NCBI GenBank assembly: GCA_027035575.1
Contig: JALVUQ010000067.1
Location: forward strand, 1-33,865
Source of the DNA: Desulfurellales bacterium
GTDB lineage: Bacteria > Campylobacterota_A > Desulfurellia > Desulfurellales > Hippeaceae
Reading direction: 5' to 3'
Length of the DNA stretch: 33,865 bases
The position numbers and the translations under genes were made by a program. Under the pieces are notes generated by a model, which saw nothing but the letters and a program-made list of their open reading frames with translations, ran no database searches and was not told the origin of the DNA. This document shows positions 1-8,225 of this stretch, one piece after another (the stretch's first letter is position 1; every line of letters starts with the position of its first letter).

Positions 1-57
1 AAATATCAAGAAAGAAAATTGAGATATTCAGATATTATAAGAGAGGTATTTGAATAG
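1..57 (+). CDS. C-terminal end of an upstream gene (partial)
   Basis: The first frame is open from the window edge and ends at a TAG at 55-57. It reads as a charged, helical-looking tail ending in SDIIREVFE. The other two forward frames also stop early (at 20-22 and 51-53), so the frame choice rests only on it being the longest and on plausible residue use. No family can be recognised from 18 residues. It could be chance. Confidence 0.3.
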   Translation, partial: KYQERKLRYSDIIREVFE

Positions 58-276
58 AATGGAAACACTGTTCAAAAAGAGGCAATTACTAAAAAGGAGG
101 GGGTGACACAATTAAGTTGACATTACCTTGCGGAGTGAAAATCGATACTGACATTGCAACAAAATTTGATTTTCTATATATGGAGTTTGATTTGAAAATA
201 TCTCTCACCTCTGTCACGGCTTGCAATAAATGGAAGAAAAATATAAACTTGCATCAAAAAAGTGAAGGGGGGTTTT
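58..276 (+). other. Leader/intergenic region upstream of purD
   Basis: This stretch holds no convincing gene. A 15-codon ATG frame (59-106) and a TTG frame from 117 that runs into purD out of frame are both possible but unsupported. An AAGGAGG-like box lies near 94-100 with no good start after it. A weak sigma-70-like pair (TTGCAA at 154-159, TATATG at 177-182, 17-base spacer) could drive purD, but it is not strong. I see no riboswitch fold I can name. The purD ribosome binding site, a G-rich run at 265-272, closes the region. Confidence 0.3.
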
Positions 277-1557
277 ATGAAAATAGCGGTTATAGGCGGT
301 GGAGGAAGAGAGCACGCCCTTGCATATAAAATAAAAGAATCGAAGCTGTGCGGTGAACTTTTTTGTTTGCCCGGCAATGCCGGTACGTTTGAAATAGCAA
401 AGAACGAAAATATTTCTGCTGAAGATATTGAGGGTGTGGTTAGATTTGCGAAAGATAAAGAAATAGACCTCGTTGTTGTCGGACCTGAAAACCCTCTGGC
501 TTCGGGATTGGTTGATGAGCTTGAGAAAGCCGGTATAAAGGCTTTCGGACCCAAAAAGGAAGCTGCAAAAATAGAGGCGAGCAAATCTTTTGCAAAATAT
601 ATTTTTGAAAAATACGATATTGCGACGGCTCGATACAGAACATTTGACAGCTATGACGATGCAAAAAAGTATGTAGAAAAAGAGGGCGCACCCATTGTTG
701 TAAAAGCCGACGGATTGGCAGCCGGAAAGGGTGTTACGGTTGCTCAGAGTGTTGAAGAAGCTCTGAGAGCTCTTGATGAGATTTTTATTGACAAAAAGTT
801 TAAGGATGCGGGTAAAAGGGTGGTTATAGAAGAGTTTCTAAAAGGTGAAGAGGCATCCTTTCTTGTGTTTAGTGACTCTAAAAATATTCTGCCTATGATA
901 GCAGCCCAAGACCATAAGCCCGTATTTGACAACGACGAGGGTCCAAACACGGGAGGAATGGGTGTCTATGCCAAGGCTCCGATTGTTGATAAACAGATGG
1001 AGGAATACATAATAGAAAATGTTATGAAAAGGGCAATTGAGGGCTTGAGAAAAGAGGGCATAGAGTATAAAGGTGTTTTGTATGCCGGATTGATGATTGA
1101 TGAAAACAGAAATCCTTATGTTTTGGAATTTAATTGCAGGTTCGGAGACCCTGAAACTCAGGCTATTTTGCCTCTTATGGAAAGTGATATTGTTGAAATA
1201 TTCATATCGTCCATCGAAGGCACGCTTTCCAATAAATCTATAAAATGGAGAGATGCTTATGCCGTTAGTGTCGTTGCGGCTAGCGGCGGATACCCGGGAA
1301 GCTATGAAAAAGGCAAGGTTATTTACGGGTTGGAGGAGCTTAAACGGCTTGAAGATGTTTACGTATTTCACGCCGGAACCGCTCTAAAACAGGGTATGGT
1401 CGTTACTAACGGAGGCAGAGTTTTAAACGTTGTTGGAGTTGATAAAGACTTCAAGCAAGCCCAAAAAAAGGCTTACGACGCTATTAAGCTCGTTAATTTC
1501 GAAGGTATGCACTATAGAAAAGATATTGGCAATAAAGCCTATAAGTGGTTAAAATAA
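277..1557 (+). CDS. purD: Phosphoribosylamine-glycine ligase (GAR synthetase)
   Basis: This enzyme ligates glycine to phosphoribosylamine using ATP, the second step of purine synthesis in the cytoplasm. The 426-residue length is normal for the family. The N-terminal glycine-rich motif GGGGREHAL (residues 7-15) and the GPENPL motif are typical of PurD. The ATP-grasp core follows (VVKADGLAAGKGV, then FNCRFGDPETQ) and a C-terminal biotin-carboxylase-like domain. An in-frame GTG at 262 also exists, but the ATG at 277 has the G-rich ribosome binding site just upstream and starts directly at the conserved MKIAVIGGGG, so I chose it. purE follows after 12 bases, probably in the same operon. Confidence 0.95.
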   Translation: MKIAVIGGGGREHALAYKIKESKLCGELFCLPGNAGTFEIAKNENISAEDIEGVVRFAKDKEIDLVVVGPENPLASGLVDELEKAGIKAFGPKKEAAKIEASKSFAKYIFEKYDIATARYRTFDSYDDAKKYVEKEGAPIVVKADGLAAGKGVTVAQSVEEALRALDEIFIDKKFKDAGKRVVIEEFLKGEEASFLVFSDSKNILPMIAAQDHKPVFDNDEGPNTGGMGVYAKAPIVDKQMEEYIIENVMKRAIEGLRKEGIEYKGVLYAGLMIDENRNPYVLEFNCRFGDPETQAILPLMESDIVEIFISSIEGTLSNKSIKWRDAYAVSVVAASGGYPGSYEKGKVIYGLEELKRLEDVYVFHAGTALKQGMVVTNGGRVLNVVGVDKDFKQAQKKAYDAIKLVNFEGMHYRKDIGNKAYKWLK

Positions 1558-1569
1558 CCGGAGGGTAAA

Positions 1570-2046
1570 ATGAAGGTTGCAATAGTTGCGGGAAGTAAAA
1601 GTGATAAGGAAATAATGGATGCTGCAAGGGAGATTTTGGATGAATTTGGTGTTGAAAACAGTTCGTTTATAACATCCGCTCACAGGTCGCCGCATTTGAC
1701 GATTGAAGTTGCCAAAAAGGTTGATGAGGAGTACGAAGCTGCTATTGTCATAGCGGGACTGTCTGCTGCATTGCCGGGAATCTTTGCCACATATACTCAA
1801 AAACCGATTTTAGGGGTTCCTGTGGCAAGCGATTTGATGGGATTGGACGCTCTTTTTTCAATAGCTCAAATGCCGAGAGGAATCCCGGTTGCAAGTTTTG
1901 GCATAGGAAAAAAAGGAGCAAAAAATGCAGCTTTGTTTGCCATAAGGATTTTGGCTTTAAAAGATGGGGAGCTGCTTGAAAAGTTGAGAGAAAACGCAAA
2001 AAAAGAAGAGGAAGATATAAGAACTTTAAATGAGTCTGTCGGTTAA
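1570..2046 (+). CDS. purE: N5-carboxyaminoimidazole ribonucleotide mutase (PurE)
   Basis: PurE moves the carboxyl group of N5-CAIR to give CAIR in purine synthesis. The 158-residue protein has the phosphate-binding AGSKSD motif near residues 7-12, the catalytic-histidine motif TSAHRSP, and QMPRGIPVA. Its glycine-rich active-site loop reads AGLSAALPG. In E. coli PurE, recalled from memory, the matching loop is two residues longer and carries a histidine (AAHLPG). Here an alanine stands in its place, so the second active-site histidine appears to be missing. The start ATG follows a GGAGG box at 1560-1564. The 3' end overlaps the next gene by 17 bases. Identity is secure; the class (I or II chemistry) is less so. 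Confidence 0.93.
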   Translation: MKVAIVAGSKSDKEIMDAAREILDEFGVENSSFITSAHRSPHLTIEVAKKVDEEYEAAIVIAGLSAALPGIFATYTQKPILGVPVASDLMGLDALFSIAQMPRGIPVASFGIGKKGAKNAALFAIRILALKDGELLEKLRENAKKEEEDIRTLNESVG

Positions 2047-2869
2047 TATAGAAGAAGCGTTTTACGGACAAAAGGATGTCTTGAAAAATATAAAGTTCGA
2101 TTTGAACGACGGGGATATTCTCGGAATTATAGGAGAAACCGGAGCAGGAAAGACCACCGTAGCTAAAATAGTTTCGGGTTTGTATAGGCTGTATCCTTTG
2201 AACTTTAAAGGATATGTAAAAACCGACAAGAAAATTTCCTATGTTCCTCAGAATATTACGGAATCGTTAGACCCGCTTTTTAGGATTGAATATCAGATGA
2301 AGGAGATTAAAAACGACCTTAAAGCAATAAAAGATAGTCTAAAAAGGGTAGGTTTTAAGGATATTGATAGGGTGTTGGATTCCTATCCGCACAACTTGAG
2401 CGGAGGAATGAAGCAGCGTGTTTTAATAGCTATGGCTCTTCTTGGCGGAGAGATTTTAATAGCGGATGAGTTTACAAGCGCTTTGGACAGGACTACGAAA
2501 CTACAGGTCGTTGAGCTGTTTAACGAGCTTAATAAAAAACTAAAGACTACAATTATTTTTATCACGCACGACATAGAGCTGTTGAACTTTAAGGGATTTT
2601 TGATGGTTATGTTCAGGGGGGAAATTGTCGAATTCGGCGATGTTGATGAGATTAAAAATAGACCCTTGCATCCCTATATGGAATTTCTGCTTGCCTGTGT
2701 TCCGACGGAGGATATGCACTATACAAAGAATCGTTTTAAAGAGGTAAATATAAACAACGAAGCTCAATGCCCGTTTGTGGATATATGTTCAAAATCGCAA
2801 GATATATGCCGTTTAAAAAAACCTGAGTTAAAAAACAAAAACGGAAGGCTAGTCAGATGTCATTTTTGA
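2030..2869 (+). CDS. ABC transporter ATP-binding protein, oligopeptide/dipeptide type
   Basis: This is a cytoplasmic ABC ATPase of the Opp/Dpp type. Visible motifs are Walker A GETGAGKTT (35-43), Q-loop Gln74, signature LSGGMKQR (123-130), Walker B ILIADE with Asp146-Glu147, and the H-loop histidine 180. The C-terminus has the cysteine-bearing tail (CPF...C...C...VRCH) found in Opp/Dpp ATPases after the core. At 279 residues it is shorter than usual DppD (about 330). It overlaps purE by 17 bases and the next gene by 13. No permease, second ATPase or binding protein is nearby, so it looks like an orphan whose partners are encoded elsewhere. Substrate is unknown. Confidence 0.85.
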   Translation: MSLSVNIEEAFYGQKDVLKNIKFDLNDGDILGIIGETGAGKTTVAKIVSGLYRLYPLNFKGYVKTDKKISYVPQNITESLDPLFRIEYQMKEIKNDLKAIKDSLKRVGFKDIDRVLDSYPHNLSGGMKQRVLIAMALLGGEILIADEFTSALDRTTKLQVVELFNELNKKLKTTIIFITHDIELLNFKGFLMVMFRGEIVEFGDVDEIKNRPLHPYMEFLLACVPTEDMHYTKNRFKEVNINNEAQCPFVDICSKSQDICRLKKPELKNKNGRLVRCHF

Positions 2870-3684
2870 AAAATAAAAAGATTGTTGTCATTGCTTTTGT
2901 GTCTTTGTTTGTCGTTATTACGGGCTTTAAGTTTTTAAACGATAAATTCGTTATAGGTATGCAGCATCCCGAAAGTGCTTACTTCAACGGAAGGTATATA
3001 TTTGTTTCGAATATAGGTTCGTCTCCTACAAGCAAAAACAGAGACGGATTTATTACAAAGCTCGACAGATACGGAAATATTCTTGAATATAAATTTTTGG
3101 ATAACCTTCAGGCTCCAAAGGGCATTTGGGTTTCTGGGAAATTTATGTATATAGCCGATTTGGACAGGGTTTGCACGGCAAATATCGATACTAAAAGTAT
3201 GAAGTGTATAAGTATTAAAGGCTCGGAATTTTTAAACGATATTATCTATTTTAACAAAAAGATATATGTCACAGATACAATGACAAACAACGTTTATGTC
3301 ATAGACGGCAAAAAAGTTGCAGTGTTTTTTCATAAATCCGATTTTTCTCCAAACGGCATAGCTTTTTCAAAAACGCTCAATGCTTTTGTTGTTGTCTCTT
3401 TTAACAAACCTGTTGTGAATATTATATCTTTGTCGGGTAAGCTGATAAAGAGCGTTTATTTGAAAGGTTTTAGCGGGTTTGACGGTCTTGTGATTAAAAA
3501 TGGAGTGGTTTTTATTTCCGACTACAGGAGCGGAAAAATCCTAAAAACAAACCTGACATTCAAAAAGGTTTATGTCATTAAGGAGTTTAAAACGCCTGCC
3601 GCAGACATTTTTGTTTACGGTAATAAGTTGATTGCGCCTCTCCTTGAAGCCGGCAAAGTTTATATAGGCGATATAAAGCAATGA
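2857..3684 (+). CDS. Membrane-anchored SMP-30/NHL-like beta-propeller protein
   Basis: This 275-residue protein starts with an uncleaved-looking hydrophobic anchor (about residues 9-24), followed by a repetitive beta-rich region. Motifs such as YIFVSNIG, APKGIWV, FMYIADLD, IYVTDT and VFISDYRSG recur about every 40-45 residues, as in NHL or SMP-30/gluconolactonase-like propellers of five or six blades. It is probably exported and anchored in the inner membrane facing the periplasm. It overlaps the ABC ATPase by 13 bases and tgt by 4, so it is co-translated with them. The function is unknown; calling it a lactonase would go beyond the evidence, as I see no clear metal-ligand set. Confidence 0.7.
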   Translation: MSFLKNKKIVVIAFVSLFVVITGFKFLNDKFVIGMQHPESAYFNGRYIFVSNIGSSPTSKNRDGFITKLDRYGNILEYKFLDNLQAPKGIWVSGKFMYIADLDRVCTANIDTKSMKCISIKGSEFLNDIIYFNKKIYVTDTMTNNVYVIDGKKVAVFFHKSDFSPNGIAFSKTLNAFVVVSFNKPVVNIISLSGKLIKSVYLKGFSGFDGLVIKNGVVFISDYRSGKILKTNLTFKKVYVIKEFKTPAADIFVYGNKLIAPLLEAGKVYIGDIKQ

Positions 3685-4790
3685 GTTTTTTCTCACTTTT
3701 AAATAGGGACGGTTCTGCACGAGCCGGTATTATGGATTTGGGGCATATAAAAGTAGAGACGCCCGTTTTTATGCCGGTTGGGACAAACGCCACGGTTAAA
3801 GCCGTTTTGCCGTGTATGCTAAAAGCCGTAGGGGCAAAGTTGATTTTATCCAACACGTATCACCTTTATTTAAAGCCGGGCATTGAAACGATAGAGCATT
3901 TGGGCGGGCTGCATAAATTTAGCGGTTGGAACAGGGGCATTTTAACTGACAGCGGCGGTTTTCAGGTTTTCAGCTTGAGTGAATTCAGAAAGATAACAAA
4001 GGAGGGCGTGGCGTTTAAATCTCACATAGACGGCTCATCCCATTTTTTTACTCCGGAAAAGGTTGTTGAGCTTCAGTCGCGATGGGGCAGCGATATAGCT
4101 ATGGTGCTTGATGAATGTCCGCCATATACAACAGATAAAAAGTATGTTAAGGAATCCCTGGATATTACCATAGATTGGGCAAAGAGGTCTTTGAAGGCGA
4201 AGGAGGAGTTTCCTATTAAGGCTCTGTTTGGCATAGTTCAAGGCGGGATATTCGACGATTTGAGAAAAGAGGCGGCGCTTGAAATGTCAGAGCTTGATTT
4301 TGACGGATTTGCCATAGGAGGTTTGAGCGTAGGTGAACCAAAAGAAGATATGTATAGGGCTGCGAAGATAGTTGCAGAAATACTGCCTCAAAACAAGCCG
4401 AGATACGCAATGGGTGTCGGAAAGCCGCAGGATATTATAAACCTGATAGATGTCGGTGTGGATATGTTTGATTGTGTTATGCCGACAAGAAACGCAAGAA
4501 ACGGGACACTTTTTACAAAAAACGGAATAGTGAATATAAAAAGACAGGAGTATAAAAACGACGATTCTCCCATCGAAGAAGGGTGTAAGTGCTATACCTG
4601 CCGAACGTTTTCAAGGGGCTATATAAGGCATTTGTTGAAGGCGAAGGAGCTTTCGTTTTACACGCTTGCCAGCATACACAATTTGTATTATTATGTAAAT
4701 TTGGTAAAATCGGCAAGGGAGGCAATTGTAAAAGGTTCGTTTGAAGAGTTTAAGAAAAATTTTTATGAAAATTTAAAACAAGGCAGGTGA
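3681..4790 (+). CDS. tgt: tRNA-guanine transglycosylase
   Basis: Tgt swaps guanine 34 of GUN-anticodon tRNAs for preQ1 on the way to queuosine. The 369-residue length is standard. The active-site DSGGFQVFS motif places Asp90 as the general base, and DMFDCVMPTRNARNG carries the nucleophile Asp264. The zinc site is C302-x-C304-xx-C307 with His333. It begins with an ATG overlapping the stop of the propeller gene by 4 bases. In many bacteria tgt lies directly before yajC-secD-secF; here those genes come 6.9 kb later, with other genes between. Confidence 0.97.
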   Translation: MSFFSLLNRDGSARAGIMDLGHIKVETPVFMPVGTNATVKAVLPCMLKAVGAKLILSNTYHLYLKPGIETIEHLGGLHKFSGWNRGILTDSGGFQVFSLSEFRKITKEGVAFKSHIDGSSHFFTPEKVVELQSRWGSDIAMVLDECPPYTTDKKYVKESLDITIDWAKRSLKAKEEFPIKALFGIVQGGIFDDLRKEAALEMSELDFDGFAIGGLSVGEPKEDMYRAAKIVAEILPQNKPRYAMGVGKPQDIINLIDVGVDMFDCVMPTRNARNGTLFTKNGIVNIKRQEYKNDDSPIEEGCKCYTCRTFSRGYIRHLLKAKELSFYTLASIHNLYYYVNLVKSAREAIVKGSFEEFKKNFYENLKQGR

Positions 4791-4791
4791 G

Positions 4792-5457
4792 ATGGATAGA
4801 TTTGTTGAGATTTTGACAGACCACTTTAAAGATAGACTTATAAGTGTCGGGCTGCATAATGTTGGTGTAACCTCTTTTTTGGAAAATAACGGGATATTTA
4901 TAGTGCTTGATAAGGTTGATGCCGAGGATTTGCTGAGCATAAAGAGGGTCTATACGAAATATAAAAAGAAATATTCGACACCCATTGTTGTAAATAAAGA
5001 TTTTTTTAACAAGGCGGCTGATGTTTTTTGTATGGAAATACTCGAACTTAAAGAGAATGCGAAAATCGTTTACGGAAACAATCCTTTTGAGGCTTTGGAG
5101 GTAAAAAACGACGATTTGAGAAGGCAGATTGAGTACGAGTTGAGGAGCAAACTGCTTGTTTTGAAGGGTGCGTTTGTCGATTTACCGCTTGATAGAAAGG
5201 TTGTTGACAACATAGCATACCGCTCTATGTATAACTTTCTGCTTATTTTGAGAAATCTGCTTCGTCTTAAAGGAAAGCTGATAAATGACGCTACGCTGAT
5301 AGATGAATTTGAAAAGACATTTGATGTTAAACTCGAAGCGTTTAAGGTTTTAAGGGATTCTCCCAAGATGAGTTTCGATAAACTGCTCGACGTATTTAAA
5401 AAATATTTGAAAGAGGTGGAGGAGCTTGTTGAAATTTCCGATAAAATACTTTCTTAG
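4792..5457 (+). CDS. Degenerate nucleotidyltransferase-fold protein (hypothetical)
   Basis: This is a 221-residue protein with no confident family name. The N-terminal stretch from DRLISVGLHNVGVTS to IFIVLDKVD has the rhythm of a minimal nucleotidyltransferase (D-R-L-x-S-V-x-L-[YF]-G-S ... D-x-L-V-V-L), but the Gly-Ser and the metal-binding Asp pair are not there. The rest is helical and charged, with an extended helical C-terminus. It starts one base after the tgt stop and its end overlaps the TPM gene by 32 bases. I infer a catalytically dead nucleotidyltransferase-like domain joined to a helical region, linked by position to the TPM and LemA proteins. Confidence 0.55.
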   Translation: MDRFVEILTDHFKDRLISVGLHNVGVTSFLENNGIFIVLDKVDAEDLLSIKRVYTKYKKKYSTPIVVNKDFFNKAADVFCMEILELKENAKIVYGNNPFEALEVKNDDLRRQIEYELRSKLLVLKGAFVDLPLDRKVVDNIAYRSMYNFLLILRNLLRLKGKLINDATLIDEFEKTFDVKLEAFKVLRDSPKMSFDKLLDVFKKYLKEVEELVEISDKILS

Positions 5458-6175
5458 CATATTAGCAGTTCTTCTTTTTGCCGTTTTTGCAAATGCAGCG
5501 AACATTCCTAAGCCTGTAGGATATATTAATGATTTTGCTCATATTTTAAATGACAAGACGAAAGCAAAGTTAAACAGGCTTGTTCTGGAGCTGAAGCAAA
5601 AAACCGGCGTTGAGTTTGCAATTGTCACTATAAATTCAACCGACGGTGAGGATATATTCGACTACTCTATGAATATGTTCCAAAAGTGGGGTATAGGTCA
5701 AAAGGGTAAAGACAACGGACTTTTGTTTTTGATTGATGTTAAGGATAGAAAGTTAAGAGTGGATACAGGCTACGGGCTTGAGGGTATTTTGCCTGACGGA
5801 TTGTTGGGCAGAATTCGAGACAACTATATCGTACCCTATTTTAAAAAAGGCGATTACAACGCGGGAGTTTTAAGCGGGGCAATGGCTATTGCATCGATAA
5901 TCGCAAAGGCTAATCACATAAAATTAAACGGTGTGATAAAGCCTAAACCTTTAAAGAGAAAATCGCTTAGTCTTCTTGATATAGTTTTGCTTATTGCGGC
6001 TATGTTTGTTTTGGGACCGTATCTCTTTCCGTTTTTTATAGGTATGTTTTTGGGTTCTTACAGAAGCGGATGGGAAAGCCCGTTGGGCGGAGGATTCGGA
6101 GGCGGGCTTGGCGGAGGCTTCGGCGGTTTTGGCGGCGGTTCAAGCGGCGGAGGAGGCATCGGTGGCGGTTGGTAG
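5426..6175 (+). CDS. TPM-domain (YgcG-like) exported membrane protein
   Basis: This 249-residue protein has a signal peptide or anchor (about residues 7-24, ending in ANAAN), then a TPM_phosphatase domain (about 30-160) with DFAHIL, WGIGQKGKDNGLLFL and DTGYGLEGILPDG. A transmembrane segment lies near residues 185-210 and the tail is very glycine-rich, ending in GGGW. This is the usual layout of YgcG-type proteins. The start is one of two tandem TTG codons (5426 or 5429) behind GAGGTGG; no ATG fits. It overlaps the previous gene by 32 bases, and LemA follows after 24 bases. TPM and LemA proteins are often adjacent and are thought to act in the envelope, but the exact role is unknown. Confidence 0.85.
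   Translation: MLKFPIKYFLSILAVLLFAVFANAANIPKPVGYINDFAHILNDKTKAKLNRLVLELKQKTGVEFAIVTINSTDGEDIFDYSMNMFQKWGIGQKGKDNGLLFLIDVKDRKLRVDTGYGLEGILPDGLLGRIRDNYIVPYFKKGDYNAGVLSGAMAIASIIAKANHIKLNGVIKPKPLKRKSLSLLDIVLLIAAMFVLGPYLFPFFIGMFLGSYRSGWESPLGGGFGGGLGGGFGGFGGGSSGGGGIGGGW
6084..6172 (+). repeat. Glycine-codon low-complexity repeat in the TPM gene
   Basis: An irregular run of GGC/GGA/GGT codons encodes a glycine/phenylalanine tail of about 30 residues. Its GC content is clearly above the surroundings, which comes from the amino-acid composition and is not a sign of transfer. Confidence 0.7.
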
Positions 6176-6199
6176 GATAAAAATATCGGAGGTAAATAT

Positions 6200-6898
6200 A
6201 TGAAAGGCGTATTGGGTAGTATTGTGGTTATATTGTTGATAGTGATAGCTTTTGGAATGTTTTACTATTCCACCTACAACAAGTTGGTGAGATTGGACGA
6301 AAGAGCAAAGGCTGCCTGGAGCAACGTTGATGTTCAACTTAAAAGAAGGGCGGACTTGATTCCCAATCTCGTAAACAGCGTTAAGGGATATGAGAAGCAC
6401 GAAGCCGGTGTGTTTAAGTACATTGCAGATGCAAGGGCAAAACTTATGGGTGCAAAAACCCCTCAAGATGAGATAAAGGCAAACAATCAGCTTGAAGGCG
6501 CAATCTCAAGACTTCTTGTAATTGTGGAAAGGTACCCTGAGCTGAAGGCAAACGAAGAATTTACGCGCCTTATGGATAACCTTGAAGGAACGGAAAACAG
6601 GATTGCCGTTGCAAGAAAGCGGTATAACGACATCGTAACGATATACAACTCCACCATACGCTCCATTCCGTACAATTTTATAGCCGCCAAGATGGGTTTG
6701 AAGCCTATGCCATATTTTAAGGTTGAAAATCCAAAAACGAAAGAGGCGCCAAAAGTCAATTTCGGAAATACGCCACAGACGCCGAAGGTTAAGCAAAATA
6801 CGAAACAGGACAATGTGACCGACAATAAAACTGAGCATAAAGTTGATAATCAAACCGATAACAAAACATCTTTATCGTGGGAGTTTGTCTATGCGTAA
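6200..6898 (+). CDS. lemA: LemA family protein
   Basis: This is a 232-residue LemA-like protein: a short cytoplasmic start, one transmembrane helix (about residues 6-24), then long helices with the family hallmarks YNKLVRLDE, AWSNVDVQLKRRADLIPNLV and RYNDIVTIYN...IPYNFIA. It is some 30-40 residues longer than most LemA proteins because of a polar tail rich in K, T, D, N and Q, with imperfect TDNKT repeats. A GGAGG site sits before the ATG. Its stop overlaps the start of the first M16 gene by 8 bases. Function in bacteria is not settled; the TPM neighbour supports an envelope role. Confidence 0.9.
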   Translation: MKGVLGSIVVILLIVIAFGMFYYSTYNKLVRLDERAKAAWSNVDVQLKRRADLIPNLVNSVKGYEKHEAGVFKYIADARAKLMGAKTPQDEIKANNQLEGAISRLLVIVERYPELKANEEFTRLMDNLEGTENRIAVARKRYNDIVTIYNSTIRSIPYNFIAAKMGLKPMPYFKVENPKTKEAPKVNFGNTPQTPKVKQNTKQDNVTDNKTEHKVDNQTDNKTSLSWEFVYA

Positions 6899-8225
6899 AA
6901 TTGTTTTGGTCTTATTTTTCTCTATTTTTTTAAGCGTCAACTCCTTTGCCGAATATTCTCACACACAACTTAAAAACGGTCTTGATGTTTACATAGAACA
7001 AAACAACTCTCTGCCTATTGTGAATATTACCGTGCTTTATAGGGTAGGGTGCGTTGATGAGTATAACTCAATAACAGGCATATCCCATATGCTTGAACAT
7101 ATGAATTTCAGAGGCTCCAAGCATTTTCCGGACGGATACATAGATAAGCTTACATCAAAGTACGGCGGGGTTGACAATGCCCAAACCTCGTTTGATTATA
7201 CCGTTTATTTTGCAACAATAGACAAAGACGCCTGGAAAAAGGTGCTGGCTTTTTATGCGGATAATATGAACAACCTGACACTCGACAAAAGCAAGTTTTT
7301 AAAAGAAAGAAGCGTTGTTTATCAGGAACGTCTCTGGAGGATAGATAACTCGGCGGACGGCTTTTTATACTACTCATTGCACAATCTTGCCTATCTTGCA
7401 TCACCCTATAAATGGACGCCGATTGGGTATGCTTACGACATAAGGCACTATACGATAAACGAGCTTAGGAGCTACTACAAAAGATACTATGCGCCCAACA
7501 ATGCGGTTGTTGTTATTTCCGGTGATGTAAACAAAAAAAGTGCTCTTCTTGAGGTTAAAAAACTTTTTTCAAATAAAAAACCCGTAAAAATAGTCAGACA
7601 TATAACAAAAGAGCCCGTGCAAAACGGCAGAAGGATAATGTATATCAAGAAGCCGGCTTCTTTTAAGAAGTTGGCTATGGGATTTAAAATTCCGCGTGAA
7701 GGCAGCATAGACACACCGGCTTTGGATTTGATTTCGTATATGCTTTTTTTTGGAAAAAGTGCTATGGCTGAGAAAGACTTGGTGAGGGACAATCACATTT
7801 TTGCATCTATAGACGGCGGCAATGAAGGTAGAATTTACGATAAGGGGTTGTATGAAATTTTTGGCGATTTGGATAAGAATATCTCATTTGAAAAAGCCAG
7901 AAAAGCCGTTATGGGAGAGCTTGCAAAAATCAAAAACGGTAAATTCAGCAACAAGCTGTTGGAGATAGCCAAGGCGAAAGCGGTTAGTGATTATATCTTT
8001 TCCAAAGAGATGCTCTCATCTAAAAATATGAATTTCGCATTTTATGCAGGATTCGGTATGTATCAATACTATAAGGATTACTTAAAAACAATCAGGAGTA
8101 TAAAAAAGGAAGAGATAATGAGAGTTGCGGGTAAATATTTTAAATCTTCCAAAGAGAGCGATTGCTTTTTAATACCGGAAAAAGGAAAGAGTGTTAATTC
8201 ATCTTTCAGGGGTGATTTAAGATGA
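6891..8225 (+). CDS. M16-family zinc peptidase, exported, catalytic subunit
   Basis: This is an insulinase/PqqL-like protease of 444 residues with a signal peptide (about 1-20, cut after SFA). The inverted zinc motif is HMLEH (His66, Glu69, His70), and Glu146 lies 76 residues further on, the expected distance for the third zinc ligand. The ATG at 6891 was chosen over an upstream in-frame start at 6843, because it opens directly on the signal peptide and has GTGGGAG before it. It overlaps the second M16 gene by 4 bases (ATGA). The two probably form a periplasmic heterodimer, this being the zinc-bearing chain. Substrate unknown. Confidence 0.9.
   Translation: MRKIVLVLFFSIFLSVNSFAEYSHTQLKNGLDVYIEQNNSLPIVNITVLYRVGCVDEYNSITGISHMLEHMNFRGSKHFPDGYIDKLTSKYGGVDNAQTSFDYTVYFATIDKDAWKKVLAFYADNMNNLTLDKSKFLKERSVVYQERLWRIDNSADGFLYYSLHNLAYLASPYKWTPIGYAYDIRHYTINELRSYYKRYYAPNNAVVVISGDVNKKSALLEVKKLFSNKKPVKIVRHITKEPVQNGRRIMYIKKPASFKKLAMGFKIPREGSIDTPALDLISYMLFFGKSAMAEKDLVRDNHIFASIDGGNEGRIYDKGLYEIFGDLDKNISFEKARKAVMGELAKIKNGKFSNKLLEIAKAKAVSDYIFSKEMLSSKNMNFAFYAGFGMYQYYKDYLKTIRSIKKEEIMRVAGKYFKSSKESDCFLIPEKGKSVNSSFRGDLR

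Noticed and set aside
117-329. Small forward frame from a TTG upstream of purD
   Set aside because: It has no good ribosome binding site, runs into purD out of frame, and its sequence has no recognisable character.
838-1371. Long antisense frames inside purD and other genes
   Set aside because: They lie opposite strongly conserved coding sequence and read as low-complexity or aromatic-rich shadows with no family resemblance.
6084-6172. GC-rich tandem repeat as a possible transferred segment
   Set aside because: The GC rise is explained by glycine codons in the usual YgcG-type tail.
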